In this document: one piece after another, positions 15,984-24,552 of the stretch
Numbering within the stretch: the first letter of the stretch is position 1
Layout: each line of letters begins with the position of its first letter
Source of the DNA: JBEKIK01 sp050013075
GTDB taxonomy: Bacteria > Planctomycetota > Planctomycetia > Pirellulales > Thermoguttaceae
Length of the DNA stretch: 47,014 nucleotides
Assembly (NCBI GenBank): GCA_050013075.1
Contig: JBEKFZ010000028.1
Location: forward strand, 1-47,014
Direction: 5' to 3'
Notes under the pieces: generated by a model
The model's database searches: none
What the model saw: only the letters and a program-made list of their open reading frames with translations
Told to the model about the DNA's origin: nothing
Made by a program: the position numbers and the translations under genes

Positions 15984-17216
15984 ATGGGCAATGCGGAAAT
16001 AAGCGGATCATTTGAAACGTTCCCCGTCAATAAAGACCTCGTTATAAACCGGGCGATGGGTGATATTGTCGTCCCGGCAATAAGTCCCCAGCCGAACAAT
16101 CCGCGGATTATTCACCTGCGTTCGCTGGAAGAGCTGCGCGCCGCCGCTTCGGACTGGGACGATTTGTGGCAACGGAGCGAAGTGACTTTTCCCACCATGC
16201 GCGCCGAACTGCTTGCACAATGGGTCGAGCATTTTGCGGCCGACGCCGAGTTTCACGCGGTGGCGGTCCGGCAGGGCGGGCGTTGGGTGGCGGCACTGCC
16301 CTTGGTGCGGCGAAGAATCGGCCGCCTGATAAAAGCCGGCGTTCTGCCCTGTAACCAGTGGTCCTCGAGCGGCGATTTTTTAATGGATTTTTCCGCCGAT
16401 GTAAATCAAATAATGCCGGTGTTTCTCGATGCCTTGGCGGAATGCAACTGGCCGTTGCTTTGGCTCGACGAGGCGATTTTAGAAACCGCCCGCTGGCAGG
16501 CCTTTATGCGGGCAGTCGCCGACGGCCGTTTAAAGAACGTGGTCCGGCCGCGATGGCAAGTTGGACGGGTGAGCATCTGCGGCGATTGGGAAGCCTGCCA
16601 GGCCCGATGGTCGCGCAAACATCGACAACATACGGCATGGTCGGCCCGGCAATTGGCCCGCCAGGGAGACGTGCACCTGGTTTTACATTCGCATCTTTCT
16701 CCGGATGAAGCGGCTATCTGGATGCAAAAAGCCTTGGAAATTGAAGATCTCGGCTGGAAAGGCCGAAGCGGCGGTTCGGTGAAAAGCGTGCCCGGCATGA
16801 GCGAGTTTTTTATTCGCCAGGCCGAGCAACTGGCCGCCTGGGGACAGTTGGAACTGGCGTTTCTGGAGTGCGGCGGCAGGCCGATTGCTTTTTGTTACGG
16901 CCAAATCGCGAAAGGGGTGTTTCATTCGGCCAAGGTGGGATACGATCCGCGGTACGCCCGTTTTTCGCCCGGCCAATTGCTGCGATATTTCTTGCTTGAG
17001 CGTTTTTACGCCGAGCAGGGGCGCGTGGCGATCGATTTTTTAGGTCCCATGACCGAATCTCACACCCATTGGCGGCCGGAGACGTATACCGTGGCTCGGT
17101 TTGCCGTGGCACTGAATCCCTTGGGACGGATGGCGCTGTGGGCGTATGAGCGATTGGTGCATTTAGCCCCCGGTAAACACACGGGGGGTTTTGCTTGCGG
17201 ATTAACACCGCGATAG
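15984..17216 (+). CDS. GNAT-family acetyltransferase, CelD/BcsL-like
   Basis: A 410-aa protein with a doubled GNAT fold of the type annotated BioF2-like or CelD-like. The N-terminal half has LRSLEELRAAASDWDDLWQR and RQGGRWVAALPLVRRRIGRL; the C-terminal half has KSVPGMSEFFIRQAEQLAAW, FLECGGRPIAFCYGQIAKG and FSPGQLLRYFLLERFYAEQG, the conserved acyl-transferase core. Relatives are encoded with exopolysaccharide and cellulose genes, which fits the flippase 15 bp upstream. The start is uncertain: ATG at 15984 or 16056, neither with a clear Shine-Dalgarno; upstream codons are repeat-derived. The substrate is unknown. Confidence 0.8.
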   Translation: MGNAEISGSFETFPVNKDLVINRAMGDIVVPAISPQPNNPRIIHLRSLEELRAAASDWDDLWQRSEVTFPTMRAELLAQWVEHFAADAEFHAVAVRQGGRWVAALPLVRRRIGRLIKAGVLPCNQWSSSGDFLMDFSADVNQIMPVFLDALAECNWPLLWLDEAILETARWQAFMRAVADGRLKNVVRPRWQVGRVSICGDWEACQARWSRKHRQHTAWSARQLARQGDVHLVLHSHLSPDEAAIWMQKALEIEDLGWKGRSGGSVKSVPGMSEFFIRQAEQLAAWGQLELAFLECGGRPIAFCYGQIAKGVFHSAKVGYDPRYARFSPGQLLRYFLLERFYAEQGRVAIDFLGPMTESHTHWRPETYTVARFAVALNPLGRMALWAYERLVHLAPGKHTGGFACGLTPR

Positions 17217-17232
17217 TGGATAGCAATTTAGC

Positions 17233-17307
17233 GCGCAATCGCAAGCGGTTTTTATCAAGTTTTCAGTTATCAGTTTATGGTTATTGGTGGGCAGTAAACT
17301 GCCCACC
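17233..17307. repeat. CGCAAGCGGTTT repeat, 7-bp array and GTGGGCAG hairpin
   Basis: A CGCAAGCGGTTT copy (about 17238-17252) is followed by the heptamers AGTTTTC, AGTTATC, AGTTTAT, GGTTATT (17258-17285), which run in the same 7-bp phase into the hairpin GGTGGGCAG-TAAA-CTGCCCACC (17286-17307). It separates the convergent GNAT and histidine kinase genes. Confidence 0.8.
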
Positions 17308-17339
17308 CCAAACTAACGAATGTCCTCTATTTTCATCCT

Positions 17340-19556
17340 TCATCCATTCGAATTGTTATCGTCCTCGTCGATATCTCCCTCAAGGAGCGGCAATTCCACG
17401 ATGACAGTCGTGCCTTTACCGGGAGCGGAATTGATGTCGGCCGTGCCGCCCAGGAGCCGGACGCGTTCGCGGATTCCGCGCAGTCCGAAGCGTTCTCCTT
17501 TCACCTCATGGGGGTCGAAGCCCACGCCCCAATCTTGCACGGTCAAGCGGACGCGGTTTTCCAATTGGCTTAGCTCCACGCGGATTTTTGGGCTTTGGCT
17601 GTGCCGGGAGGCATTGGTGAGACATTCCTGAACGATGCGAAACAGTGCGACTTCCAGGGGAGCGGCCAGGCGGCGGAACTGGGCCTGGTTTACGAATTCG
17701 ATTTGGGATTTGTCGCCGTGGCGCCGGTCGGCACACAGATCCTCGACGGCGGCGACGATGCCCGACTCGTCAAGGATCGGCGGGCGCAGTCCTCCGATCA
17801 GGCGTCGCGCCTCGGCCACGCTTTCGCGGATCAATTGCAGAACGTCATCCAGGATTTTGCGTGACGCCGGCAAATCTTTATTCTCATGCGTGGTCTCCAG
17901 GCTTTGCAGCTTAAACAGCGCGCCGGTCAATTGTTGCGCCAGGCCGTCGTGGATTTCGTACGCCATGAGTTTGCGCTCGCGTTCCTGGAGGTCGATAAGA
18001 TGCCGCAAAAAACGTTGTTCCTTGCGGATCGCCGCTTCGGCTTGTTTGTGTTCGGTGACGTCGCGGACAACGGCCATAAGCAAGCGATTGCCGGCGGTTT
18101 CCAGGCAGTTCAGGCGCACTTCCACGGGATAGGTGCCGCCGTCCTTTCGCCGATGGAGGCCGTCGACGTTGATGGGAAAATCGGCGGTCGGCCGTTTCCA
18201 AGTAAGTTCGTGATGCTCTTCAGGCTTGAAACCGACTTCGAAGTCCATCACGTTCATCTTCAGCAATTCTTCCCGGCTGTAGCCCAAAAGCTCGCAGCTT
18301 CGCTGATTAACATCGAAAATGCGTCCATTGTCGTTGATCAGGAAGAAGGCGTCGGCGGCATTTTCCACCAACAGTTGGAAGCGCCGCTCGCTGACTTGTA
18401 ATTCCCGAGTCCGCTGGGAAACGAGTTTTTCGATCCGCGCGGTCCTCCCGGTCAGCAAAACCAAATAACCCGCCATAAGTCCCGTAATCAGCAAACCCGC
18501 CAAGAGTGCAGCCGGCGGTTCCCATCCCGTTTTTCCCCGGAAATAAACGTCGGTGGGAAGACAATAAGCGAGCCAAGTACAGTTAGCCACGCTGATGCGT
18601 TCCTCGTAGTGAATGGGGGCGGAGGATTCGGGAAGCGGCGATTCCAAGACGGGCAGGGCGGTCTCGCGGATTCGTGAAGGATAGGAGAAAATAGGATTCG
18701 TTTTTTGCGGATCAGTCACGTCGAATAGATAAATGTCCACGCCCGTGGGTTGTATCAATTCCAAAGCGCTACTAACCACGTCGCGTATATGGAACATACC
18801 CAAGATGAAACCATCGGCGAGAGGGGAAGGATTGGCGACTTCCGCCGAAGAGTGCACCTCATTTTGCGCGCCTTCGAACATGTAGATTGTGAACTCGGAT
18901 TCAGTCTTTAGTCCAGGTATGTTCGCGTAGGTAATGGCGGGACCCAACCTAGTCTCGGCCCAATCCATGGCGGCAATACACTCGGGCAGCGAACCAAGAT
19001 CAAAACCAAGCATGTCTTGATGCCTGGTCTGCGGCTCGATAAATAGGATGGGAAAGTACTGTTTGCGCACTGTCGCCGGAACGAAGACGTCGCCGCGGCG
19101 CTGGGTTATTTGAAATTGAGGAAAACCACTCTTCTTGACGGCTTCCTCGAAGGCGCCTCGCTGTTCCGACCGGACGCGAGGCATCCAGGCCAATGTTTTG
19201 ATATCGGAATGTTCCTCGAATACGGAGTCGCTGAAGATTTTTAACTCGTTCCTATCGACTTCAAACGAGCCCGCGTAAAAAGCCTTGACCAGACTCACGA
19301 CACCCAACTGATTGGCGAGGGCCTGCTTGACGGCCGCCACCTTTTTTTCGGCCTCCAGGCGGAATTGGACCCCGGCCACCTGGCGTTCTTGCAAGCGGAT
19401 GGTCCAGAACAACACAAAAGAGACAACCAATCCGCCGACGGCCACCCCGCCCAACAACCACCATTGCTTGTAGCTTAAGCGGTGAAACCGCGAACCCTCT
19501 GGTTTGGCCACGACTGATTCAAGTGATTCAAGATTTGTGGTTCGAGTTGCCATCAT
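17340..19556 (-). CDS. CHASE-PAS sensor histidine kinase (NarL/HisKA_3 class)
   Basis: A 738-aa membrane sensor kinase. TM1 is at about 30-52 (WWLLGGVAVGGLVVSFVLF). A CHASE-like periplasmic sensor spans about 80-290, with AFYAGSFEVDRNELKIF and TLAWMPRVRSEQRGAFE. TM2 lies near 350-372. A PAS domain follows at about 390-505 (FQLLVENAADAFFLINDNGR) with its PAC tail VVRDVTEHKQAEA. The HisKA_3 dimerisation domain holds the phospho-acceptor in LMAYEIHDGLAQQLTGAL (His near 535), and the ATPase has DWGVGFDP and GLRGIRERVRLLGG. It should phosphorylate a LuxR/NarL-type regulator; none is adjacent, so it is an orphan here. Start ATG at 19556 or 19553. Confidence 0.9.
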   Translation of the reverse strand: MMATRTTNLESLESVVAKPEGSRFHRLSYKQWWLLGGVAVGGLVVSFVLFWTIRLQERQVAGVQFRLEAEKKVAAVKQALANQLGVVSLVKAFYAGSFEVDRNELKIFSDSVFEEHSDIKTLAWMPRVRSEQRGAFEEAVKKSGFPQFQITQRRGDVFVPATVRKQYFPILFIEPQTRHQDMLGFDLGSLPECIAAMDWAETRLGPAITYANIPGLKTESEFTIYMFEGAQNEVHSSAEVANPSPLADGFILGMFHIRDVVSSALELIQPTGVDIYLFDVTDPQKTNPIFSYPSRIRETALPVLESPLPESSAPIHYEERISVANCTWLAYCLPTDVYFRGKTGWEPPAALLAGLLITGLMAGYLVLLTGRTARIEKLVSQRTRELQVSERRFQLLVENAADAFFLINDNGRIFDVNQRSCELLGYSREELLKMNVMDFEVGFKPEEHHELTWKRPTADFPINVDGLHRRKDGGTYPVEVRLNCLETAGNRLLMAVVRDVTEHKQAEAAIRKEQRFLRHLIDLQERERKLMAYEIHDGLAQQLTGALFKLQSLETTHENKDLPASRKILDDVLQLIRESVAEARRLIGGLRPPILDESGIVAAVEDLCADRRHGDKSQIEFVNQAQFRRLAAPLEVALFRIVQECLTNASRHSQSPKIRVELSQLENRVRLTVQDWGVGFDPHEVKGERFGLRGIRERVRLLGGTADINSAPGKGTTVIVELPLLEGDIDEDDNNSNG

Positions 19557-19714
19557 GGCACTTACAATCCTGTCTCGTACATATAAGGGATTTGAAAAGT
19601 AGCCCCCCACATGGACGGTATATCTATGGTCATTATACGGCTGCTAGGACAAAGCAACAATAACCCATTGAAATTATGGTCGCAAATTAGTCATCCGGCC
19701 TTTTAATCCGCTTG

Positions 19715-20671
19715 TTACCGGCGAATTTTTTGCGAAAAATCCGGATCGTCCCGATAAAGATATGCCTGGTAGTTTATTTGGGCGGCCTCTTTGGTCTGTT
19801 GAAAAGTGCCGTTGTGCTCGATTAAACCCAGGTCATAGGCCAGACTGTCGGAATAGCCGGGCAACAGCACGCGGTAATCATAAGGCACGCGGTCGGGCTT
19901 GAGATGGTTTATGTGGCGGCGGATGTTCGTCGTGCAATTGTTCGTCAGGGTGTTGTAAAACTCCGGCTCGTCGATCAGCTTGTTCACGCGCCGCATCACG
20001 TCCACGAACAACTCCCGGGCTTGTTCCGCCGTCGCGGTGCTGCGATAAAGATACACTTCGCTCGGCGACTTGTTGGCATTCTTGACGATCACGTCGCGCT
20101 CGTCCGCCACCACGTACATCAGTTCATATTGACGCAAGAAACCCTTAAGGACATTGTATTTTTCCCCTTTTTCGCGGCGTATTTCCACCGATACCGCCAC
20201 GTAATCCTGGTCCTCGAAACCGAAACTGAGCATGGTGTGGGCAATGCCCGGCATTTCGTTAAACGGCACCACGATAAAATCGACCGTCGTAAGCTTGCCA
20301 AGGTCGAAAGTCTTATCGTAATAGTAAACGTCGAAATCGTCGTATGATCGATACTGACTGGAACGGATGTTGCGAATGGCGACTTTATCGCCTCTGAAAT
20401 CGGCCTTGGGCATGACTTCCATTCCCGGAGTCCACTGGCGGTCGTTGGACGGCTTAAATGACTTGAATAAATCCTCATTAAGTTTAAGCGAAGGGAACAT
20501 CGGCCCGTCGGGCACCATGCCCGGCATGGTCGCGACCGTTTGCTTATTTTGCTGGGTCTCGATTTTGCATCCACAGGTCAGGAGTATCGACAAACCGATC
20601 CATCCGGCACAAAGGCCTGTTTTACCAGACAGGCGGAACAGTCTGAATTGAAAAATGCGCAAATTGGGCAT
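19715..20671 (-). CDS. DUF4105-like lipoprotein
   Basis: A 318-aa protein with an N-terminal hydrophobic segment ending in a probable lipobox (LSILLTCGCKIE), so it is likely an outer- or inner-membrane lipoprotein. The body matches the DUF4105 (Lnb N-terminal periplasmic) pattern: TTVDFIVVPFNEMPGIAHTM, LSFGFEDQDYVAVSVEIRRE and FYNTLTNNCTTNI, the last holding the conserved Asn-Asn-Cys. In other families this domain is tied to lipoprotein processing, but it is mostly uncharacterised. The ATG at 20671 gives a normal signal length; a TTG at 20725 is also in frame. Not obviously part of an operon. Confidence 0.78.
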   Translation of the reverse strand: MPNLRIFQFRLFRLSGKTGLCAGWIGLSILLTCGCKIETQQNKQTVATMPGMVPDGPMFPSLKLNEDLFKSFKPSNDRQWTPGMEVMPKADFRGDKVAIRNIRSSQYRSYDDFDVYYYDKTFDLGKLTTVDFIVVPFNEMPGIAHTMLSFGFEDQDYVAVSVEIRREKGEKYNVLKGFLRQYELMYVVADERDVIVKNANKSPSEVYLYRSTATAEQARELFVDVMRRVNKLIDEPEFYNTLTNNCTTNIRRHINHLKPDRVPYDYRVLLPGYSDSLAYDLGLIEHNGTFQQTKEAAQINYQAYLYRDDPDFSQKIRR

Positions 20672-20782
20672 TTTGAACAAACGCCAAAAAACAGATAAGA
20701 TGCTCGTGAATCGACATAGTGACAAGCGGTGCGATTTGTACCTGGAAATCCCTTTTCATGCAAGGCGAGAAGATTAACCGAT

Positions 20783-21676
20783 CTAGTTGGTTGCCTTTGG
20801 CGCAACTGTTTTAATCTTGGATAGGACTTCGGCATCAGGCGTGACCTGGTCGATGTTTGGGGGGATTTCGGCTTTGGCGTTGCCCAAAGCCCAGGCTATG
20901 CCGCCTAGGAGGATCTGCCGGAAGATTTTGTTTTTCCAAATATCCTCGCGGTGGCCCAACGAGGTGTAGAACACGCGGCCTTTGCCGTACTTGTGGGCCC
21001 AGGTGGCAGGGAACGGCGGGCGCTGATAAGTCGGGCCCTTCATGCCTTCGGTCTCTTGCACCAGGATTACGTGCAGATCCTTGGCGTATTTTTTGAAGGT
21101 ATACCATTCTTCATGCAACTCGATATATTCTCCCAGGCCTTCCATGCCGGGAAATTTCGGGTCGGCAACGCGATTTTTCGCTTTTTGTTGGGCGTCGTGT
21201 TTTATAAACTCCGCGCCGATCATGGCGATATACGGATCGATTTCCGGGCTGTCGGGTTTGCGGAACGTATCGGTGGCCGAGTGGATGCCCACAAACGGTT
21301 TGCCGGATTTGATAGAGTTGAGTAATTTTTTCTTTTGTTCATCTGAAATTGGATGTTTGTTCGCTTTGTAGTCGGAGGAGGTGTAAAAGGCGATTGCGTC
21401 GAATTGATCTAAATCGCCGTCGAAGACCGCGGGGTCTTGGCTGCAAAGGACCTCGAAGCCGGATTTTTCGCCCCACTCGGTGAGCAGTTTTTCCGAACGG
21501 CTGAGTTTGCCGCCCGTGAGTTTTCGATCGACCTCGGGGTGTACAAAGCCCGCGCTTTTGGTGTAATACAGGATTTTTTGCTTTTTATTATCGGCGGCCG
21601 ACACCCAACCCAGGGGAAAGGCCGACAGGCCAATAACGGCCGCTCCGGCGGTCAACAACATTTCACGGCGATGCAT
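20783..21676 (-). CDS. ThuA-like domain protein with Tat-type signal
   Basis: A 297-aa exported protein. The N-terminus MHRREMLLTAGAAVIGLSAF has an RR near its start and a hydrophobic h-region, consistent with a Tat signal or a Planctomycete-type export signal. The body is ThuA-like (a class I glutamine-amidotransferase-like fold linked with trehalose/sugar metabolism): KILYYTKSAGFVHPE, DLDQFDAIAFYTSSD, GKPFVGIHSATDTF and KGRVFYTSLGHREDIW. Biochemical activity in the bacterial family is unclear. A 7-bp repeat array (21690-21724) lies 13 bp upstream of its ATG, and the ROK kinase gene is just upstream on the same strand, suggesting co-transcription in sugar metabolism. Confidence 0.88.
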   Translation of the reverse strand: MHRREMLLTAGAAVIGLSAFPLGWVSAADNKKQKILYYTKSAGFVHPEVDRKLTGGKLSRSEKLLTEWGEKSGFEVLCSQDPAVFDGDLDQFDAIAFYTSSDYKANKHPISDEQKKKLLNSIKSGKPFVGIHSATDTFRKPDSPEIDPYIAMIGAEFIKHDAQQKAKNRVADPKFPGMEGLGEYIELHEEWYTFKKYAKDLHVILVQETEGMKGPTYQRPPFPATWAHKYGKGRVFYTSLGHREDIWKNKIFRQILLGGIAWALGNAKAEIPPNIDQVTPDAEVLSKIKTVAPKATN

Positions 21677-21689
21677 GGCGAAATCTCCA

Positions 21690-21724
21690 AGTTTTCAGTT
21701 TTCAGTTGATAGTTTACAGTTATT
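21690..21724. repeat. AGTTTTC-type 7-bp array between ROK and ThuA genes
   Basis: Five in-phase units: AGTTTTC, AGTTTTC, AGTTGAT, AGTTTAC, AGTTATT. The array contains the stop codon of the ROK kinase (21720-21722 on the complement) and ends just upstream of the ThuA gene ATG. Confidence 0.9.
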
Positions 21725-22760
21725 TTTTAAGAAATTCCAGTCGGGCCAATCCGGCTGCGCCGATATAGCCGGCGTCGCCGCCCAGGGTGGCGAAGTCGAT
21801 CACGGTTTTTTCGGCCAGTATGGCATAGGCGCGGCGTTTGACTTCGGCCTTGATTTCGGCCAGGAAGTCGCGGCCGAGCTGGGTTTCGTTGCCGCCGAAG
21901 GTCATGGCCCCGCCCAGGAGTATACCGTTGGGATCGAGGGTGTGCATTACATTCGTGATTCCCACGCCCAGATACCGGGCGGTTTCCATGATGATATCCA
22001 ATGAGAGTGGATCGCCGTTTTCGGCATGTTCGGCGACCAGTTTTGGCGTGAGTTCCCCTCCGCGGTTCAAATCGGCGGTAAGCGAACTGGATCGGCCGGC
22101 ATCGAGCGCCTCGCGGGTTCGTTTGACCACTGCGGTGGCGCTGGTGTAGGCTTCGAGATGTCCGCGTTGACCGCATCCGCACAAGCGTGCGTCGGGCGAA
22201 AAATTGATAATTATATGCCCGCATTCGCCGCCGTGGCTGTGCTCGCCGTCCAGGCAAAGTTCTCCGATGATAATGCCGCTGCCGATGCCCGTGCCCAGGG
22301 TAAATAACACCATGCTGTGGAAATCGCGCCCGGAACCGACCCAGAATTCGCCATAAGCGGCGGCGTTGGCGTCGTTGGCGAAAGTGACCGGCAGGCCGCA
22401 GTGTTGACTAACGCGGTCGCGCAAAGGAAAGTAATCCCAACCTTTGAGGTTTGCCGGTTTGAGGAGTTTGCCGGCTGGAATGTCCATGGTGCCGGGCGAG
22501 CCGAGCCCTACTCGGGCGATATTGGAAATATCCACGCCCGCTTTTTCGGCCACCTGCAAGACGGCCTTGCCCATGCGTGCGGAAGCGTCTTCCGGGCCCT
22601 TGGGCACGTCGGTGGGTACGCTCAGCCAGGCCAGCGGGCGGCCCAGGTCGTCGACTATGCCCGCCTTGATGTTGGTCCCTCCCAAATCGACGCCGATGAA
22701 AAAGGGTTTTTTTGCCCGTTCGAGTGATATGAAATTATTATTGTCGCGGGCCATTGGCAT
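21720..22760 (-). CDS. ROK-family sugar kinase (glucokinase-like)
   Basis: A 346-aa ROK protein, expected to phosphorylate glucose or a related hexose with ATP in the cytoplasm. The ATP-binding start is FIGVDLGGTNIKAGIVDDLG (about 21-40), the sugar-binding region has FANDANAAAYGEF (about 130), a phosphate motif is LGTGIGSGIIIGELCLDG (about 152), and the zinc-binding region is GECGHIIINF then CGCGQRGHLEAY. Oddity: the ROK zinc motif is normally CxCGxxGC; here the third Cys is replaced by His, which can still bind zinc. The stop codon lies in a 7-bp repeat array. Start ATG at 22760 or 22754. Likely co-transcribed with the ThuA gene. Confidence 0.9.
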   Translation of the reverse strand: MPMARDNNNFISLERAKKPFFIGVDLGGTNIKAGIVDDLGRPLAWLSVPTDVPKGPEDASARMGKAVLQVAEKAGVDISNIARVGLGSPGTMDIPAGKLLKPANLKGWDYFPLRDRVSQHCGLPVTFANDANAAAYGEFWVGSGRDFHSMVLFTLGTGIGSGIIIGELCLDGEHSHGGECGHIIINFSPDARLCGCGQRGHLEAYTSATAVVKRTREALDAGRSSSLTADLNRGGELTPKLVAEHAENGDPLSLDIIMETARYLGVGITNVMHTLDPNGILLGGAMTFGGNETQLGRDFLAEIKAEVKRRAYAILAEKTVIDFATLGGDAGYIGAAGLARLEFLKK

Positions 22761-22910
22761 GTACGTGGTTCGGGGAAAAGTGATGTAATCTTATTGCACG
22801 AAAGAGACAGTATAATCCTTTTTTTCACAAAGGCAATCAGCCTCCCCCTAGCTTGGATTCTCCATTTTTTATAGACTAACGGCAAGCTTTAGGCTAGAGA
22901 TTGAAGTTAA

Positions 22911-23032
22911 GGATGAAGGATGAAAATAAATGACGAATGTCGAAGCACGAATGACGAAAGAATGACGAAATCCGAAGGACTAAAGTTGCTGTAAAAAACT
23001 GATAACCGTGAACTGTGAACTGTAAACCGAAA
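22911..23032. repeat. Long mixed 7-bp array (GGATGAA, GACGAAT and ACTGTGA units)
   Basis: Units include GGATGAA (x2), GACGAAT, GTCGAAG, CACGAAT and GACGAAA (to 22959, in phase), a short slip, then TCCGAAG and GACTAAA, and a final block ACTGATA, ACCGTGA, ACTGTGA, ACTGTAA, ACCGAAA (22998-23032). It occupies most of the 335-bp gap upstream of the small TPR gene, with nothing else evident there. Confidence 0.85.
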
Positions 23033-23095
23033 CCATGATGATGACCGCTAAAAGCTGAAATATTATTCCAAATTTAAAACCCAGGATCACTTCCC

Positions 23096-23434
23096 ATGTC
23101 GACAGCCGACCAACTTTACGACCAAGCCATCGATCTACAACAAGCCGGCAAGCTGGACGAAGCGGTAAGCAAGCTTGAAGAACTGATTGTATCGTTTCCG
23201 GATTATGCCTTGGCTCACGCCGGGCTGAGCGTTTTTTACGGCAAACTGGGCCGGCATGAAGAAGCCGTCGAGCACGCCCGAAAGGTGTGCGAACTGGACA
23301 GCGAAGACCCCTTCAGCTACATGGCCCTAAGCCTGATCTGCCAGCGGGCGGGTTTGATTCCCGAGGCCGAAAACGCAATGAATGAGGCATTGCACCGGCA
23401 ATGGGAGGCTAGGCAAAAAAAGGATGAAGGCTGA
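23096..23434 (+). CDS. Small tetratricopeptide-repeat protein
   Basis: A 112-aa cytoplasmic protein made of about three TPRs: LYDQAIDLQQAGKLDEAVSK, ALAHAGLSVFYGKLGRHEEA and FSYMALSLICQRAGLIPEAE. TPRs mediate protein binding; no partner can be deduced. The ATG at 23096 has AGGA 9 nt upstream. It has no signal peptide and no co-directional neighbour. The final residues KKDEG and the TGA stop are encoded by the first units of a GGATGAA-type array, so the natural C-terminus may have been replaced by repeat sequence. Confidence 0.88.
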   Translation: MSTADQLYDQAIDLQQAGKLDEAVSKLEELIVSFPDYALAHAGLSVFYGKLGRHEEAVEHARKVCELDSEDPFSYMALSLICQRAGLIPEAENAMNEALHRQWEARQKKDEG

Positions 23435-23471
23435 AAAGTGGACAATGAGGGGCGGGCAATTCATTGCCCGC
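23422..23471. repeat. 7-bp array at TPR gene stop plus GCGGGCAA hairpin
   Basis: GGATGAA, GGCTGAA, AAGTGGA, CAATGAG (23422-23449) is followed by the hairpin GCGGGCAAT-TC-ATTGCCCGC (23452-23471). The hairpin lies between convergent genes and might act as a two-way transcription barrier. Confidence 0.75.
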
Positions 23472-23504
23472 TTTTGCCGAGCAATGAAGGATAAAAGGCG
23501 ATAT

Positions 23505-24386
23505 TTATTCGGGGAAGCGAAGTTTCAGCACGAATTGTTCCCAATCTTGCTGGAAGGCGTCCATGTCGTCGCGGGCGAGTACGGATTTTAGGGTGTTGTA
23601 GCCGGTGGGGTCTTCGCGGCGGTTTTTGTGGAACTGGTGGTAGAACTTTTTTAGCAGGTCGTGTTGCTGGAGGTAATAGCACAGATATCGGGCTTGGGCG
23701 TAGTTCGTGCCTCTGTCTTTTTCGTAAAAATCGTTTGTGCCGGTGGAACAAAGTGCCTTGAATGAAGGCACTTTTTTTGCCCGGATCGCCTCTTGCAGAC
23801 CGGGCAGGCGCCAGTTGGTGTAGCCGTGGATTTGGCCGTTTTCCTCGCCGCACTGTTCGTAGAGCGAGCCTAGGCCCTCGTTCAGCCATGAGGGGCAGTC
23901 GGGAAAGTTGGCGGCCATGAATGGATGCACTATCTCGTGAACCAGGGTGCCTCCGCCCGTGGCGATGTTCATCACCAAGGCATGATCCCGGCCGGAATAG
24001 TAACCAAAGGGCTTGTCGGGTTTTTTATCGAAAAGACGTTGGGCGTTCCGTTGGTAGCTGTCCTTGTCTTTAAAGAGCCAGATGTCGAGGATTTCGTTGG
24101 GGTCTTTGTCGAAATAGGCGTCTTTAAGTTTTTTCACGGCCCAGGCCACGGTTGCATCGGCCCGGCGTTTGACCGCGGCTGGTGCTTCATCGCCGATCAC
24201 GATAAACGGCGGAGTGACGATTACGGTGAATTGATCGTCCGCGGCTTTTTTCCGCAGTTCTTTAACGTGGGCGGCGTAATCGGCATCGGTAAACGAGGAG
24301 TTTTTATCGGGCGTCGCCGAGTGCGCGATTCCAGCGGCAAAGGCAATCAAAATAATCGCGGCAAGGCTGGGGTATTTATTATGCAC
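23505..24386 (-). CDS. Exported gluzincin-like metallopeptidase
   Basis: A 293-aa protein with a signal peptide (LAAIILIAFAAGIAHSA). The zinc motif HEIVH sits near residues 149-153 in GGGTLVHEIVHPFMAANF, and a downstream glutamate occurs in PSWLNEGLGSLYEQ (about 165-178), the layout of gluzincins such as the peptidase MA-like/DUF1570 group. The N-terminal part has PPFIVIGDEAPAAVKRRADA and ILDIWLFKDKDSYQRNAQ, also usual for these proteins. It should act on peptides outside the cytoplasm, but substrates are unknown. It is 36 bp downstream of a MITE-like element and has no operon partner. Confidence 0.82.
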   Translation of the reverse strand: MHNKYPSLAAIILIAFAAGIAHSATPDKNSSFTDADYAAHVKELRKKAADDQFTVIVTPPFIVIGDEAPAAVKRRADATVAWAVKKLKDAYFDKDPNEILDIWLFKDKDSYQRNAQRLFDKKPDKPFGYYSGRDHALVMNIATGGGTLVHEIVHPFMAANFPDCPSWLNEGLGSLYEQCGEENGQIHGYTNWRLPGLQEAIRAKKVPSFKALCSTGTNDFYEKDRGTNYAQARYLCYYLQQHDLLKKFYHQFHKNRREDPTGYNTLKSVLARDDMDAFQQDWEQFVLKLRFPE

Positions 24387-24422
24387 GATATTTTTGAAAC
24401 CCGGGGTGTATTCACCCGGCGA

Positions 24423-24547
24423 TATTAATCTTCAGAAGAATAATTATTTTATGGCAAGTCAGAGCCGGGGCGTGTCGCCCCGGTGATTCCGGGCCGGCAC
24501 GGCCCGGCTCTGAGGGGAAAATGCGACATTAATTGTGAGATTCAATT
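24423..24547. mobile_element. MITE-like element, copy 3 (125 bp, degenerate ends)
   Basis: The core CAGAGCC, CCGGGGCG-TGT-CGCCCCGG, CCGGGCCG-GCA-CGGCCCGG, GGCTCTG is nearly identical to copy 1 and starts at the same offset of 38 bp. The ends TATTAATCTTCAG and GTGAGATTCAATT are eroded. It separates the protease gene promoter region (24386) from the htrA stop codon (24553). Confidence 0.85.
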
Positions 24548-24552
24548 GCCGG

